64,000 nt of DNA from Platerodrilus igneus (lineage: Eukaryota; Arthropoda; Insecta; Coleoptera; Lycidae): contig JARFIW010000995.1 in the NCBI GenBank assembly GCA_036346225.1, positions 3,001,716 to 3,065,715 of the forward strand. The letters are read 5' to 3'. Numbering within the stretch: position 1 is the stretch's first letter; the number at the start of each line of letters is the position of its first letter. The notes under the pieces are model-generated. The model made no database searches, was not told the DNA's origin, and saw nothing but the letters and a program-made list of their open reading frames with translations. Positions 22,286-34,700 of the stretch are shown one piece after another. A program made the translations under genes and the position numbers.

Positions 22286-22849
22286 CTAGGTAGCAGAATT
22301 CCTTAACCTCTTGTAAGTTCGTGTTACATACTTGTATTCTTGTTTTTGATTTATTTTCCCACCTTTGCATACTAGAACTTTAGTTTTAGTTTTGTTAATT
22401 TTCATACTGTATCTCTCTGTTAGAACCATTTCCATTTCATTAAGAGCAGATTCTAACTCTTCTTTGCTAGACGCTAATACTGCTATATCATCTGCAAATC
22501 TAAGCATATCAATTTTTTGTCCTTGCATAGTAATTCCAAATGTCTTCCTGCATTTGACAGTATTCATTGCTTCTTCTATGTACAAGTTAAAAATCAATGG
22601 GGATAGGGCACATCCCTGCCTCACCCCTTTCCTAATGTTTACTTCTCTACGTTCCTGCTCTAATTGTATTACTGCTGTTTGCTCTTTGTATAAGCTATGT
22701 ACTATTCGTCTATCCCTATAACTCATTCCAATCTTTTTGAGTATTTCAAACATTTTTTTCCATTTTACATTGTCGAAAGCTTTTTCCAAATCTACAAACC
22801 CTATATACACGCTTTCCCCTTTTTCTATTGTTTTCTCCATTTGTAATAT
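22286..22849 (-). pseudogene. RTE reverse transcriptase, C-terminal half
   Basis: Encodes the RT fingers and palm: YIGFVDLEKAFDNV (first catalytic Asp), GVRQGCALSPLIFNLY and LRFADDIAVLA (catalytic FADD box), then KTKVLVCKGGK. The N-terminal residues join across the insert to the fragment ending ILALRV at 24389. The catalytic residues are intact, but the gene is split. Confidence 0.85.
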
Positions 22850-24385
22850 TTACATAATCAACCGTCCGTCGTGGAACTGTGAAGACCAGTCAAGACGGTT
22901 AATTAAGGCCAGGCAGACTAAACTCAGCGGCGTAGGTCGTGGTTCAAACTCATGACTAAAACCTTGCTTGTACTTACCAAATATGCGATATGGATAAAAA
23001 TCATCAATACATATATTAACAATTTGTAATAAACATGGGCGCCAATCAGCGGAAAGGCACTGATACCTAATAAAAGTAATCATGAAATAAACTCGTAGTT
23101 TAGAAAAAGCAATAACATTTTATTATACCATCGACTGTCAGGAAAAGCATATATACACAAATAAATAAACAGTCTTGAACTCGAAATGAAATAGGGCCTA
23201 CAGGGCCCACTATTCCGACATAAAATAAACGTAATTCTATCTAACCTAATTGATATCTAGGGACGTGCACGTCGTCACATATACCTAATCTTTAGCCTAA
23301 CTATGACTAACTTAAGACCTTTAATTATATTAACAAAAGCACTGTGAAACACAACTATGCATTACTGTCTTTACAACACGGTATCCGTATGTACAGATTA
23401 AATCAAGGATTTCATGGGTTAATACCGTATGCTCTCTTCAATGATTATTTCCGGAACACGCGAACGTAATTTACTGTCAATATAATTCACAAAAAAAACA
23501 GACCGGCCTATAGCTCGCAACACGGCTCCCGCACCCCGTCTTTAGCGACTATAGGTAGAACGAACATACATTTCCGCGATCAAAAGTAAACAGTATCAAC
23601 TGGTCTATAATAATTAACCTTTACAACACTACAAAAGTTTGACACGTAAATCCGAAAAAGCTTTCTTTACTGAGCTATTAACAAAGGTTAGTTCGCGTCT
23701 TTATTACGTTCCAATGACCGGTAGTTGAAGCAAAGGAATTTTCTTTTAAATAACCCTAAGCAATAGCACACCGTCGTAGCGTCTATGTAGAATTAAAGTA
23801 ATCCTTCCCTACAAATTAATAAGACGCTACAAAAAGTGAAGCAGAATCGAAATAAAACTCATAGCAAAGGGTTGCTTTGCATTATTAAAAAAATGTCCTT
23901 CAAACCAAATAAATACTCACGTGTTCTAAGCACACACATAAACACGTCTGTACCCAAAAACCACACACCAAAAAAAGCCAAGAATCATTGCTGTTTCTTT
24001 ACATCTGCAACCACATTCCTGCAAAAACCCCAATGAATTCGTCCGGTCCTGCGGCCATAGGCCGCACCATATGTTTAAATACCAGAAACTAAACCCTCTC
24101 ACTACATTGTATTGTAAATATTATGCGATCCCAGGTACCGTATGTAAAACGAAAGCTTTTTAAAATATAGAAGCATTCGCTTGTAAACTAATTCCACCAC
24201 GGTCTATGCAGGCTTTATAACACGTACATATAATAATTGAACCACGGTTCGAAGTAAGAAGGTAATAATTGAATTGTGTCAACTGATAATAATATGAGTT
24301 TTGGTACGCAGTAGCGTAACATTATATAAGAATAATGATGAAATACATGCTTAACAAAGCGATTGAAAATCGGGTTGTTACACAT
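22850..24385. mobile_element. 1.54-kb non-coding insert in the RTE reverse transcriptase
   Basis: It splits the RT reading frame between the codons for ALRV and LQMEK. Only a TAT (or TA) is duplicated at the edges (22847-22849 and 24386-24388). The ends are imperfect inverted repeats: TTACATAATCAACCG on the left, and ATGTGTAACAACCCG read inward from the right. A 2-3 bp duplication with short inverted ends suggests a non-autonomous DNA transposon. No frame longer than about 77 codons and no transposase motif is present. A tRNA-like B box (GTGGTTCAAACTC) near 22940 may be chance. Confidence 0.6.
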
Positions 24386-24874
24386 TATCACTCTCAGAGC
24401 TAAAATAGTCTCCCGTGTTCCCCTGTTCCGCCTAAACCCAAATTGGTCTTCTCCTAATATTTCTTCCGCCCGTTTTTCCATTCGTCTTTGCACAATTCTA
24501 GTTAATATTTTTGACACGTGTGCTGTCAAACTTATTGTTCGAAAATTTTCACATCTATCCGTGCCTTTCTTTTTTGGTATAGTTACTATGATGCTACGTT
24601 TGAAATCTTTGGGTATCTCGCCTGTCTCATACATATAGCTTACAAGTTGGAAGAGACGTTCTGTTACTGCTTGTCCAGCGGCTTTTAGAGTTTCTGCTTG
24701 CACCTTATCTGTACCCGGCGCCTTACCATTTTTCAGACTCTTTAATGCTAATTCAAACTCATCTCTAAGTATAGGATATCCCAAGTCATCATTTTCAATG
24801 TTTGATTCCTGTTCTAATGCAGTTAGTTCCTCTCCTGCAAATAAATTCCCTATATATTCTTGCCATCTACCCAC
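24386..24874 (-). pseudogene. RTE reverse transcriptase, N-terminal half
   Basis: Encodes LKSLKNGKAPGTDKVQAE, IPKKKGTDRCENFRTISL and FGFRRNRGTRETILALRV, the RT fingers motifs of RTE elements. The reading frame continues artificially into the insert below 24386. The upstream linker to the endonuclease is in other frames. Confidence 0.85.
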
Positions 24875-25358
24875 TTTCTCTACGTTTTCTATAATGACGT
24901 TTCCTTGTGCGTCCCTTATATTTTGCTGTACGGTTTTATATCCCTAAAATTCATTCTAATTAATTTGTATGCTTCGTCTGTCTTTCCTATTTCCATCTTC
25001 GTTTGGACCTCTTTGCACTTTTCATCAATCCATTGTTCTTTAGCTTTCCTGCATTTTCGAATAATTTCCCATTTTATTGCTTTGTATCTCTGTTTTCCTG
25101 TTTCGTCTGATTTATTTTTGTATTTTCGTCTTTCTTCTATTAAATTCAGGATATCCTTTGTTATCCATGGTTTCTTATTTTCTTTTGTGTATAGCCCAGA
25201 ATATCTCTGGCCGCCATGTCTAGGCTAGATTTAATGTTATTCCATTCTGTTTCTACTTCCTTAGTATCAGATATTTTCCCGATATCTTTGAGCAATTCAT
25301 TTGACTTTTTTTCGAATCTTTCTTGAATATCTTTATCTTTTAGTTTCTCTAAGTCCAA
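24875..25358 (-). pseudogene. RTE linker between endonuclease and RT
   Basis: 25358-25161 encodes an acidic-basic stretch (DLEKLKDKDIQERFEKKSNE). The following part continues in another frame (KPWITKDILNLIEERRKYK). Such a low-complexity charged linker is normal in RTE proteins. Frame changes mark decay. Confidence 0.65.
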
Positions 25359-26055
25359 GTGCCTTTTCCGCTCCTTTTTTCATATTCTTAAATTTAAGTG
25401 CGGCCTTCATAATTACGATGTTGTGGTCAGTATCTATATCTGCTTCTGGGTAGCTTCTACAGTCTTTTACTTGGTTCCTAAACCGTTGTCTAACAAGAAT
25501 GTAATCTATTTGATATCTTCCTATATCTCCTGGCATCTTCCACGTATATCGTCTTCTAGCATGATGTTGAAATAATGTGTTTGTGATAATTAAATTGTTC
25601 TTGTCACAAAATTCTACCAGTCTATTTCCCCTGTCGTTTCTCGTGCCTAAACCAAATAAACCCACTACCGCTCCTTCCCTACCCTCACCTACCACGGCAT
25701 TAAAATCCCCCGTAATTATTAAATTTTCATGTCCTTTTACGTGTCTTAATATGTCTTCGATATCTTTGTAGATGGCTTCTACCTCTTCGTCACTGTAGCT
25801 AGAGGTGGGCATGTATACTTGTATTATTACTGTGTTTACCGGTTTAGATTCTAGTCTAACCATGAGCACTCTTTCGTTCTTTTGTAAGTAATTTTCTACG
25901 CAGTATCCTATCTTTTTCCGCATAACTATCCCCACACCCGAATTTCCTTCCTCTGCTCCTGTATGAATTACCCTTAAGTCTCCACTCCAAAAATCCCCCG
26001 CCTCTGGCCACCGAACTTCGCTAATCCCTACTATGTCTAGTGATAACCTATTCAT
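25333..26055 (-). pseudogene. RTE apurinic-type endonuclease
   Basis: 240 codons covering the exonuclease-endonuclease-phosphatase fold: ISEVRWPEAG (metal-binding Glu), IIQVYMPTSSYSDEE, GDFNAVVGEG (catalytic Asp/Asn), FGLGTRNDRGNRLVEFC, QIDYILV and DTDHNIV (final Asp-His pair). All catalytic signature residues are visible. The protein begins upstream in another frame (GAWNVRSMKQVG, about 26120-26062), so there is a frameshift close to 26060. In an active element this domain nicks target DNA to prime reverse transcription. Confidence 0.85.
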
Positions 26056-26099
26056 TTCGATTTTAGGTTCTCTAGCTTACCTACTTGCTTCATACTTCT

Positions 26100-26540
26100 A
26101 ACATTCCACGCTCCGACTCGCAGAATGTTCCTGACTCTTATTTTAACTTTCCGATCGCATCCTCCGAAGTAGTCCTCCCGGAGATCCGAATGGGGACTAT
26201 TTTAACTCCGGAATTTTTACCCCAGAGAATGCCATCATGTTTATTACAATTTAAGTACGCTGTGTACTTGGGAGATAATGTGGTGGTTTCCCGTTGCCTT
26301 CCACATCGCGGTAGTGTGTCTTAGACTGCCATACCGACCCCTATGGTCTCTGCCAATCTAAGTACCGAAAGAGCCGCTGCCCTCTTTCGGGGACCTGTCT
26401 TAGTCTGGTTCCTCACTAACGACCCTACTACTTTGGTTGGACCTGTAGTTTGGCTCTTTAGCTCATTAGAACACGCAAGCCATTTCACCTGTTCTATTAA
26501 TTTAGAACTTCGTCAAGGTGCAGGTCCATTCGAAATGGGT
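26100..26540 (-). other. RTE 5' region
   Basis: Upstream of the endonuclease on the minus strand, with blocks such as AAGGCAACGGGAAACCACCA and GGATCTCCGGGAGG, more GC-rich than the flanks. It is consistent with the 5' region of an RTE. The true 5' end cannot be fixed without other copies. Confidence 0.45.
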
Positions 26541-26764
26541 AACAACTATAATGAAAATTTAATTAAACATTTATTATTAAATAACTCTCATGTTTACAAT
26601 TTGTTTATTAGAGTAGAAGTGTAGAGAATGGCGGATAACTGTTTGTAAAAAGAATATTTTAAACTCATTATATTTGCATTGAAAGTATTGTAAACTTATT
26701 ATATCTGTATTTGTTACTTTGGCGGAATTTAATTTAATTCAGAGCGGAAAGAGGAGCGCCATAG

Positions 26765-26765
<1 letters not shown>

Positions 26766-26810
<45 letters not shown>

Positions 26811-26850
26811 TAATATGTATATAATATATATACATATATATAAATATATA
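26766..26850. repeat. (TA)n tract, partly degenerate
   Basis: Perfect (TA)n at about 26766-26802, then interrupted AT repeats. It is preceded by ATAGCA. Confidence 0.9.
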
Positions 26851-26857
26851 TAACGTT

Positions 26858-28523
26858 GTTAGAAACTAGTCTACTCGGACGAGGCTCCAAAAAAGCCGAA
26901 AACGGTCACTACATGTTTCTTTATTTTATGAAGTAATAGAGTTATTGTTTTGTTAATGGCTATACAACTATTAGCTCGATTTGTATTCGTAAATATGCTT
27001 TTATTATTTATATAAAGGTTTATTTACAGATATATCTTAGTAATAAATATTCTTATCGAATTAGCTCTTTACGAACACAATAAGATTTTACACCTTTAAA
27101 AACAATTAAAGCCAGCAAAAAGAAATAGTTTCGTTGCACGTTCAAAGAAATATCTCCTTTTTTGCATAATTCTACGTAGTAACCAAATTTTTGTTGACTT
27201 TTTACACACTGTGTTTTATCACCTGCAAATTTTAGGCTCACTTTTAAATACATAAGTTATTTAAAATTACAAATGTAACATGCTATAAATTGGATAAATA
27301 GTTCTGACCTTATAGTTCTGCTGTTTTTATCTTGTTGGAGTTTCCTGGCCCAGAAATCGCTGTTGATTGTTATCCAGTAACTTGGGGTCGTTGACCAGTA
27401 CCTTGGAGTGTTAATACAGTAATTTGAAGCCTTTACCTTTAAGTAGCAACTTTAATAATTACTCAGTGCCGTTTATATTAACGGCAAAATTTTATATACA
27501 TTTATTATAACACGCACTCTACTGTTATATATCACTTCACGCTTTAATTCAACTTTTAAAATTATTTACTCACTAAAAATTTCTATTCACGTGAATATCT
27601 TCTTTCAAACTAGGACAGTTGGCGCGTGGATTATAGAATAATCCTCCTTTATCTGCTCCGTTAGTTTTATAGAATCAAGTTTCTTCTCGAATACTCCACG
27701 CGTTCTCATTGGTTGAGGGAACGCTATCAGTTGTTTGTACGTGGAAAGGGCGCTTCAATTATTGTTATATCTGCAACGTATTGGATTTTGGATGCTCTAA
27801 TATATAGGTTCTAAATTGCACGTACATCGGATTTTCTAGAGGGACTTGATTAAGAAATGGTATTAAATATGGCATTTTATGTACGTTCTGAATAGCACGC
27901 ATTACCGTCGCTTCAATATCCATACTTTACTCAAATTTGCTTGCTTTTAAATGTTTGATTATTACAAACTGGTATAGATTACACGTATTTATTCATTTCT
28001 TTACGCAGCTATGTTAAATTTGTGTGTGTTGGATTTTAGATGATCAAATATCGAAACCTTTTAGAGTAACTTGATTAACAAATGGTATTAAATATGGCAT
28101 TTTATGCACATATTACCGTCGCCTCAATATCCATACTTTATTCAAATATGCCCGCTTTTCAAGTGTTTGACCACCAGAAACTGGATTAGACCGCACGCAT
28201 TTATTCATTTCTTTAAATATGTTGAAATTGTATTTGTTTTGATCATAAGAATATTCTTAAATGTTCTAAAAATGTTTTGAATTGCTTTAGTAATTATTTA
28301 TTTTAAAGAATGTGGTGATATTATTACGGAATGAGCTTTATTTAATTAATTATAGCTTGTTATTAATTTTATACAGGGTAATTTGTATTTGTTTTTCTAT
28401 AATGAGTGAGTTATGTACATATTTTTACTTAAATACTTGATTTTCGTGGTTTTTATGCTATTTACATGGGGTATTCCTCCTTTGTGACCTTATATGACTT
28501 TAAATAACCTTATAATCATAGCA
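26858..28523 (-). mobile_element. LTR-like unit bounded by AT repeats (tentative)
   Basis: The right edge (TTATAATCATAGCA before ATATATAT) resembles the family-B edge at 16923 (CTATAATTACAGCA). The left edge abuts (TA)n. Read on the minus strand, it has a CCAAT motif and a TATA box (TTCTATAAAACTAACGG) near 27670. It contains a 248-bp tandem duplication (27781-28224) but no coding region. No PBS-like block was identified at the left edge. Confidence 0.4.
27781..28224. repeat. Tandem duplication, unit about 248 bp
   Basis: Two copies starting TTGGATTTTGGATG (27781) and TTGGATTTTAGATG (28029). Both contain AATGGTATTAAATATGGCAT and TCAATATCCATACTTTA, with several substitutions and a short deletion in the second. 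Confidence 0.8.
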
Positions 28524-28525
28524 AT

Positions 28526-29533
28526 ATATATGAAACGTACATAAAAGTTTTTACAGAATAATTTAGTTGAAACGCTTCACCCGCTCATATTTATAAATAG
28601 CAAGAATTAACAAATGTCACTTTTACAAATTCACTAAATTTTAATGATAGGAGATATGAACAGATTTTTGTTGAAAGAATTCGAAAAAACGTTAATTAAA
28701 ATGCAACTCTTCAGAATCAACTCACATGCATTTATTTGGGTTTTGGGATTTTGTCAACGCAAGTGTATAAGTCGTTATACGTTGAAGCTCTTTGTACTAT
28801 TTAATGATTTTGTATATGAATAAAGGTTGTTTGACCGGAGATCTTATGGTTAGATAATACGGGAGATAAGACACTGTATTTCAATAGGTACAATTTAGAT
28901 GCCACAATGGGTAAATTATCAATTGTGTTTAGGGAAGATTTTATCAAGATAAAATGTATAAAACTCGCAGATATTTACCCATTATGTTATGCGCTTTATT
29001 GTGAAAATTGATCAAGCACCTAATAAGGTGTTTCAAAATGGTGTTGATCGTGCGATATTTGTCCTCAAACTAATTTATATATAAAACATTTATAATTTTA
29101 GAATTCCTATTTATTGAAAAATTATAAAGTTGGTTTGTTAATAATATATTCTGATTTTGTAAATTGTATGTAATATTTAAGCAATGTATTTTAGTTGTTA
29201 TTTTCATATTGAAGTAACCAAACTTGTAACTAAGTTATGCACAATTCTTAGATATGGAAAAGCTCGCTTTGTTTGAGAAACATTTATGGAGTATCAGGTC
29301 TTTTATTATTGGTACGTTGAGATATTTTTCTTTTGGAAATGGTATTTTTAGATTTATGCCACCAAGCAGAAAAAGTCGGCGGACATGCCGAAAGGTTTAA
29401 AGTCGTCAGCTGTTGTGTGGATAACAAACACATTTCATATTTCTTCTGCTTCAACAATATTGCTCAGTATTTAGTTGAGAGCAAATGTGCTGCCTGTATA
29501 ATTTAGTACAGTTAATCTATATCCTTAAGCCCC
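28526..29533. other. No gene recognised
   Basis: AT-rich, with no supported feature. Confidence 0.4.
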
Positions 29534-29969
29534 TTAACCGTTTCGAACCTCTCGAGACACACATGTACCACGGCTTTACTGATCAAGTCCGACGGGACCT
29601 ACTTGTGCCGATTTAATCTGTAGTTACACAATAGACAAACTTTTATATATTTAATACAAATTTTCATTGAAAAATGTAAATATAACCTCAAAAAATCGAG
29701 TTTTGTCAGTGTGTAACAGATGTGCTCATAATAAATATTGTGCAATTACATTATTATTCGTAATAATTATTACTGGAAAGTGTTGCTACATCATCTGCAA
29801 GATATGTAGAAATGGATATTAGTATATGTAGTTTCACTCATTATTTCTACAAGTGGAACGGAAAATATATTTAAGTGTGAAGTAGATGTCCCAACGGGCT
29901 TTTGTATGGTACACAGTTGTCCCAATAGTCTTTAATAATCTTCATTTTAAATGAAACAAGGAGCTCTAT

Positions 29970-31625
29970 CCGAGAAGGATTGCTTGAATTAGAACAAAAT
30001 ATAAGCGAAATCAAGAGCGATCACGACAAAACTTTGTCTGAGCTGTCTGATTTTGAAGATTTAGGATCTGAATGAATATGTTCCAAGTGATGAAAAATCT
30101 ACTATGGGAGAACTCATTGAAACAGAGTCCGATTTGGATCCCACTCCAGTTGGAGCGGATGATAGAAATGAAAAAGATGTCAAACCCAAGAAGACGAAAA
30201 AGTAATATCTAATTACTTGTAAAAACCGACAACAAATTTCGTCCTAGGTGTGAGATTCGCGAAGATAAACATTGTGTTATTTCGGCGGATCTAAATATGG
30301 TTTCGTTTGAGTTAGATATGTGTTTCAAATTATTTAAAAAAAGCTTACTTATTGACATCTCCCAATGTGCAATTGATAGATTGGATATTCTTAAAAAAGA
30401 AACAGAATACATACACAAAAAGGAAATTGACTCTTGCCTAATAACGTGCTACAATATATTGCCCAGTGCACCATATTATTGGAAAAAACATAATTCCATG
30501 GGTACTTCCACGATAAAGAAGACCATATCTAGAGACAGAATTAAACTCTTAACAGCAAAAATTTATTTCAATCACCCGAAAAAGCCACAAAATGCCTCTA
30601 AAATATACTACATGGAAGAAGTTACATCATGCCTGAAACAGAGTTTTAAAAAACTATAACTGATAGCCGATTTCAGTCAGTTATCCATGGCAAAATTCAA
30701 TGGCAGATCTAGCGTAAAACAATATCTTCCGCTACAGTCAATAAAAAGAAGGATAAAAATATGGCAACGGTGCGATTCAAAAACAGGGTAAATATGCGAT
30801 TTCAACATTTATTGCGGAAAAGAGGATTCCGCTGACGACGAAACGTTAAGCGAGAGAGTTGTGAATAAACTAATAAGTACAATATCCAAAGAAAATGTTT
30901 CCATTTGCTGCGGTGGGTTGTTTTTATATCTGTACAGTTGTTGCAGGATATTCCGTTTGCTGCTGTCGGAACATTTATGAAAACTGTATAGATTGTCCTA
31001 CATTTGAAAACAAATTGAATAGAGGTGATTCGGAGTTTGTTTGTAACGATCATGGCACAGCAGCTTGTGTTTGGAAGGACACGAAAGAAGTTATATGTTT
31101 GAGAAATTGTCACACGAATTCTATTGTTACTATCAAGCGTACGTTGAAACATGGTACAAAACTTGAATTTCCATGTCCAGAAGTGCTCAAATACTATACC
31201 TGAGTGGAGTAGACCTGTCAGATCAAATTGCTTTTCTATATGACCTGACCACAACCGCAAATCGGGAAAATTGGAGAAAAAGCCTTTTCAAATTGTTATT
31301 AGCAGCTGTAGCAAATGCTCGGATTGTGTATCAAGAGGTTACAAAGGAAACCTACCATTTATATTATTTTTGGTCCCTTTTGTGGAGCATTGAATCGAAT
31401 ACGGACGGTAACATGCTATTTACAAAAGAAAAATTGCCACATAATCTGGAAGAAAAAGTATCAAAGAAAATGAAAAATATTGGCGATTACTTACCCTCAG
31501 AAGGTGCAACAAGAAGACGACGCCAGAATGCTCAAAATTTAGTAAAAAGAGAACAAAAACAGTTTGCTTAGGCGGTAAACATCCATTATGTAAAGATTGT
31601 TTTGCTGTTTTCCATAATTTATTTA
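29970..31625 (+). pseudogene. piggyBac transposase, frameshifted
   Basis: Recognisable blocks in order: an acidic N-terminus (DFEDLGSE); KEIDSCLITCYNILPSAPYYW and TISRDRIKLLTAKIYF near 30420-30580; NGRSSVKQYLP near 30700; TFENKLNRGDSEF near 31005; VWKDTKEVICLRN near 31070; SGVDLSDQIAFLYD near 31205; and a C-terminal cysteine finger (CLGGKHPLCKDCF) near 31570. This order is that of the piggyBac DDE transposase plus its C-terminal cysteine-rich domain. The expected catalytic Asp before the GRS motif is not visible, and at least four frame changes and internal stops are present, so it is a dead gene. Confidence 0.8.
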
Positions 31626-31701
31626 GTCCTAAATGCAAAAACAGTAATGAAAAATTGCTGATCATATTATTTTTTATTCCTACCTTGAAGGCAATTGGAA
31701 T

Positions 31702-34700
31702 TTTGGATGTACTCGGGCTCGAAACCGGGCCGGGCCGTTGACTACTTTATTCGGGCCGAGCCCGGACCGGGGCAAACGATTCGGGCCGGACCGAGCTTTT
31801 CGGTCCAAAAAACGCAGGAGTGGATATTCCACCGTCGTTTCACTTCTATCTCACATTGAGTAAGTAACCGGTCTTAATTATATTTTCACGTAGTGTCTTC
31901 GTGAACCCATTAATAATCAGTTTTTTGTCTTGTTTAGTGTAAACGAGACGTGATATTATAACTCACTTCTTATCCGGAATATTTTTTTCTAACCTATTTA
32001 ATGTTCCTCGTGTTGTACTTTAAGCGAGTTAAAAATGCCCAGGAACATCAAACTAGGTGATTTATTCATAATTCAAAAGTTTGCACGATTTATATTATGC
32101 ATATGTATCTACTTCAAATTTCAATCATGCGATGAACGTCGATATTATCAATCGCGTGTATAGTTTATGTCTACCTCCTAAAACACTAGAGAGTTATTGC
32201 AATGTTCATTTTACCAATTTTTTTATAAAGGTTTCCTCTATTTGACATTTACATTTACGCAATTAACACATCTTTAATGTTTGTACTTTATTAAAATACA
32301 GGATACCTTTATTTAATTTAAATACAGGCAAGGAATGCTTTTATTTAAGGCGCTTTAATTTTGACATATACCAAATGCCTAACGTACAAACTTACATTTA
32401 GTTGTCAACATTCTGTATAAATATTGTGAAATTAAATGGCTTTTTGTAGCGTTGTTTCCGTAATTAAATTTAGAGATATAATGTGCAAGTTTATAACACG
32501 AAAACGATATAAAACGTTAAAGCTCTAAATACGAGAATGCTGTTTTGTAATGCTCTTTTACGAAATAAAGTGTAAAAATCCTTTTAAAAACAGATATGCT
32601 ATATGCTTGCGAAGAAGTAAAAAACAGTGTTTTGAAGTAAACTCGAAGAGTATTCCGTGAAAACATTTTGGCAATACATACAAATGTTATCGAATCAGTG
32701 GGAAATGAAAAACTCAAATAATAAAAAAAGTTTATCTTTGTGTGAATACAATTTTTTTGATCTTTTCCAATATAGATAAACATGTATTATAGGTCACCTT
32801 ATCACAAAAAAGATTAATTCTTTATTCATTTTTAAAACACAACCTACAGATATAAAATACTAAACACATATGTCAAAATAAAGAGTAAAGGAAAAAACAC
32901 TTGCAATAACACTCCTTTAAATTGGATGCAAACTTTTAATAAAAGATTCTTTATTTGAAGATTCTTTTAATAAAGTCTACTTGGAATGAGTCTGCAATAA
33001 CTCTCTAATATCAAGTAGATGATTTTAGTAAAATTTCTTGAAGTAGGAACGAAGAGATAAAACGAACGCAAATTTATGATAAGTTTATAAGATACATTAA
33101 GCGTACACTCAATTTACATAAAAGTCCAATCGATGTCAATGCGTTTTGCAACAAATTTCTATTTTCAATTTATTGTAGGATTTACTGTCGACCCTTTTTT
33201 TCAAAAATTGCCTGTTGATTTACTCGCCCCATAAAATCATACGCCTGTTTTATATTTTTATATGCGCAAATTTTGCAGCCACACGTTGTCTTTAATAGAT
33301 TTCGTAGTTTAAATTTATAGTTTTATAGCTACAAATTAAAAATGTGGTGAGGTTGTTTAAAAACATCGCGTATCTTTACTAAATTGGTAGTTTGCCGAAA
33401 AGCTGGATGTACCCATTACTTATAATCCCTCGTACATTTTGTACATAATATATTCAGTGCAGATGCAAGTCCGTGTAGAACGCAGTTGGTGTTTATGGTA
33501 ATTGTATTTCCTAGGAGTTGTTTATTGTAGTTCCGTAGATTTTTAAAAATTCTGCTCAGATCTCCCAATCTCAGTTCGTCGATGACAACTTTATACTCAA
33601 GACCTCCTTTATTTAAATTTAATAATAACACTTATTTCTAGTATAGTATATAGACTACCGAGTATAACAAATATGTAACAAATAAAATAATATTTATCTA
33701 CTTCATATATGATATTGTTGTTTGATATAATAACTATCATGTGAGACTTTGATAGCGACGATAGCATAAAATACCCTAATTTTAGTTCCAATGAAAGTAG
33801 TAATAGTGCTTTACGATTTGATATGACAACCGTGTCGACATCCCGCAGCAAATTTAAACAATTTTTTGAGTTTGGTGTTATTTCAAATGATACAAAAACT
33901 GCGTCTTGTTTGTTGTATAAAAAGGAAAAAGGCAGGGTGGAATTCAAAATTAAATATTCAAGCACCACCAATTTAAAATGTCATTTAAAATCAGTTCATA
34001 AAAGTGAATATAAAGTTTTATTTGCTAATGCCGACTAGACCGGACCTAGTAAGGACCCATTTTATAAGCAGAAGATTCTAAAGAACATGTACCAGTCAAA
34101 GGTAAGCATAATATTTACTGATTCTTATAATTAAGAATTTATAATTTCAAAATAAGGTGGTTGTGTATAGACGAACTATAGATATATATTACCTACAAAA
34201 GTTAAGATGTCTTCAAATGGCATCTAAACTAAACTTTACATCGACATCAATGAAGAGGAAAAAATTGCATTATCGTAATTAGTTTATTGGGGTTAATTAC
34301 ATATTTTTTTCTTTGCAAATTATCCGTAGGCATATACTTTCTATTGCTTGAAAAATTTAGGAAAGTAACTTTTGTTGGCATATATGCCAAAAATAGTATA
34401 TGTGCTCACACCTATTCAATGACACAAATTTATAATAAAATTAACAGCTGTTATAGCTTCTCCGACGTGTGCAACCCTTCAGGTGTCAGGTAGGTAATAG
34501 TATTTCTTCCATATAACATCCACAGGGATTATGATGCAGGTGGTAGTACTATGTTTGTTCGTAGAACTTTTTCAATTGCATTTAAACGAAAGTGAAAGTT
34601 TATCTTACTAAAATGCCAAATAGGCACCTTACCTACACCACTTTGTATCCGCACATTTGTTCCTATCGGTCACGCTATTCAACCGTCAGAAAGTGATTTA

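Larger units (their letters stand above)
21690..26540 (-). mobile_element. RTE-clade (BovB-like) LINE, nearly full length, decayed
   Basis: In minus-strand order: a 5' region (about 26540-26100), an apurinic endonuclease domain (about 26120-25335), a linker, a reverse transcriptase split by an insert (24874-24386 and 22849-22286), a C-terminal region (22156-21731) and a 3' region. The domain order, the motifs GDFNAVVG, QIDYIL and FADD, and the C-terminal block YGCEAWTV are those of RTE elements of the BovB type. At least four frame changes and the 1.5-kb insert make it inactive. The 3' side is followed by two further 3' modules in the same orientation. Confidence 0.85.

Noticed and set aside
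22365..22721. 118-codon plus-strand frame; likewise 24363-24638, 24860-25228 and 25577-25771
   Set aside because: All are antisense to the RTE endonuclease and reverse transcriptase.
30802..31260. 152-codon frame on the minus strand
   Set aside because: It is antisense to the recognisable piggyBac transposase on the plus strand.
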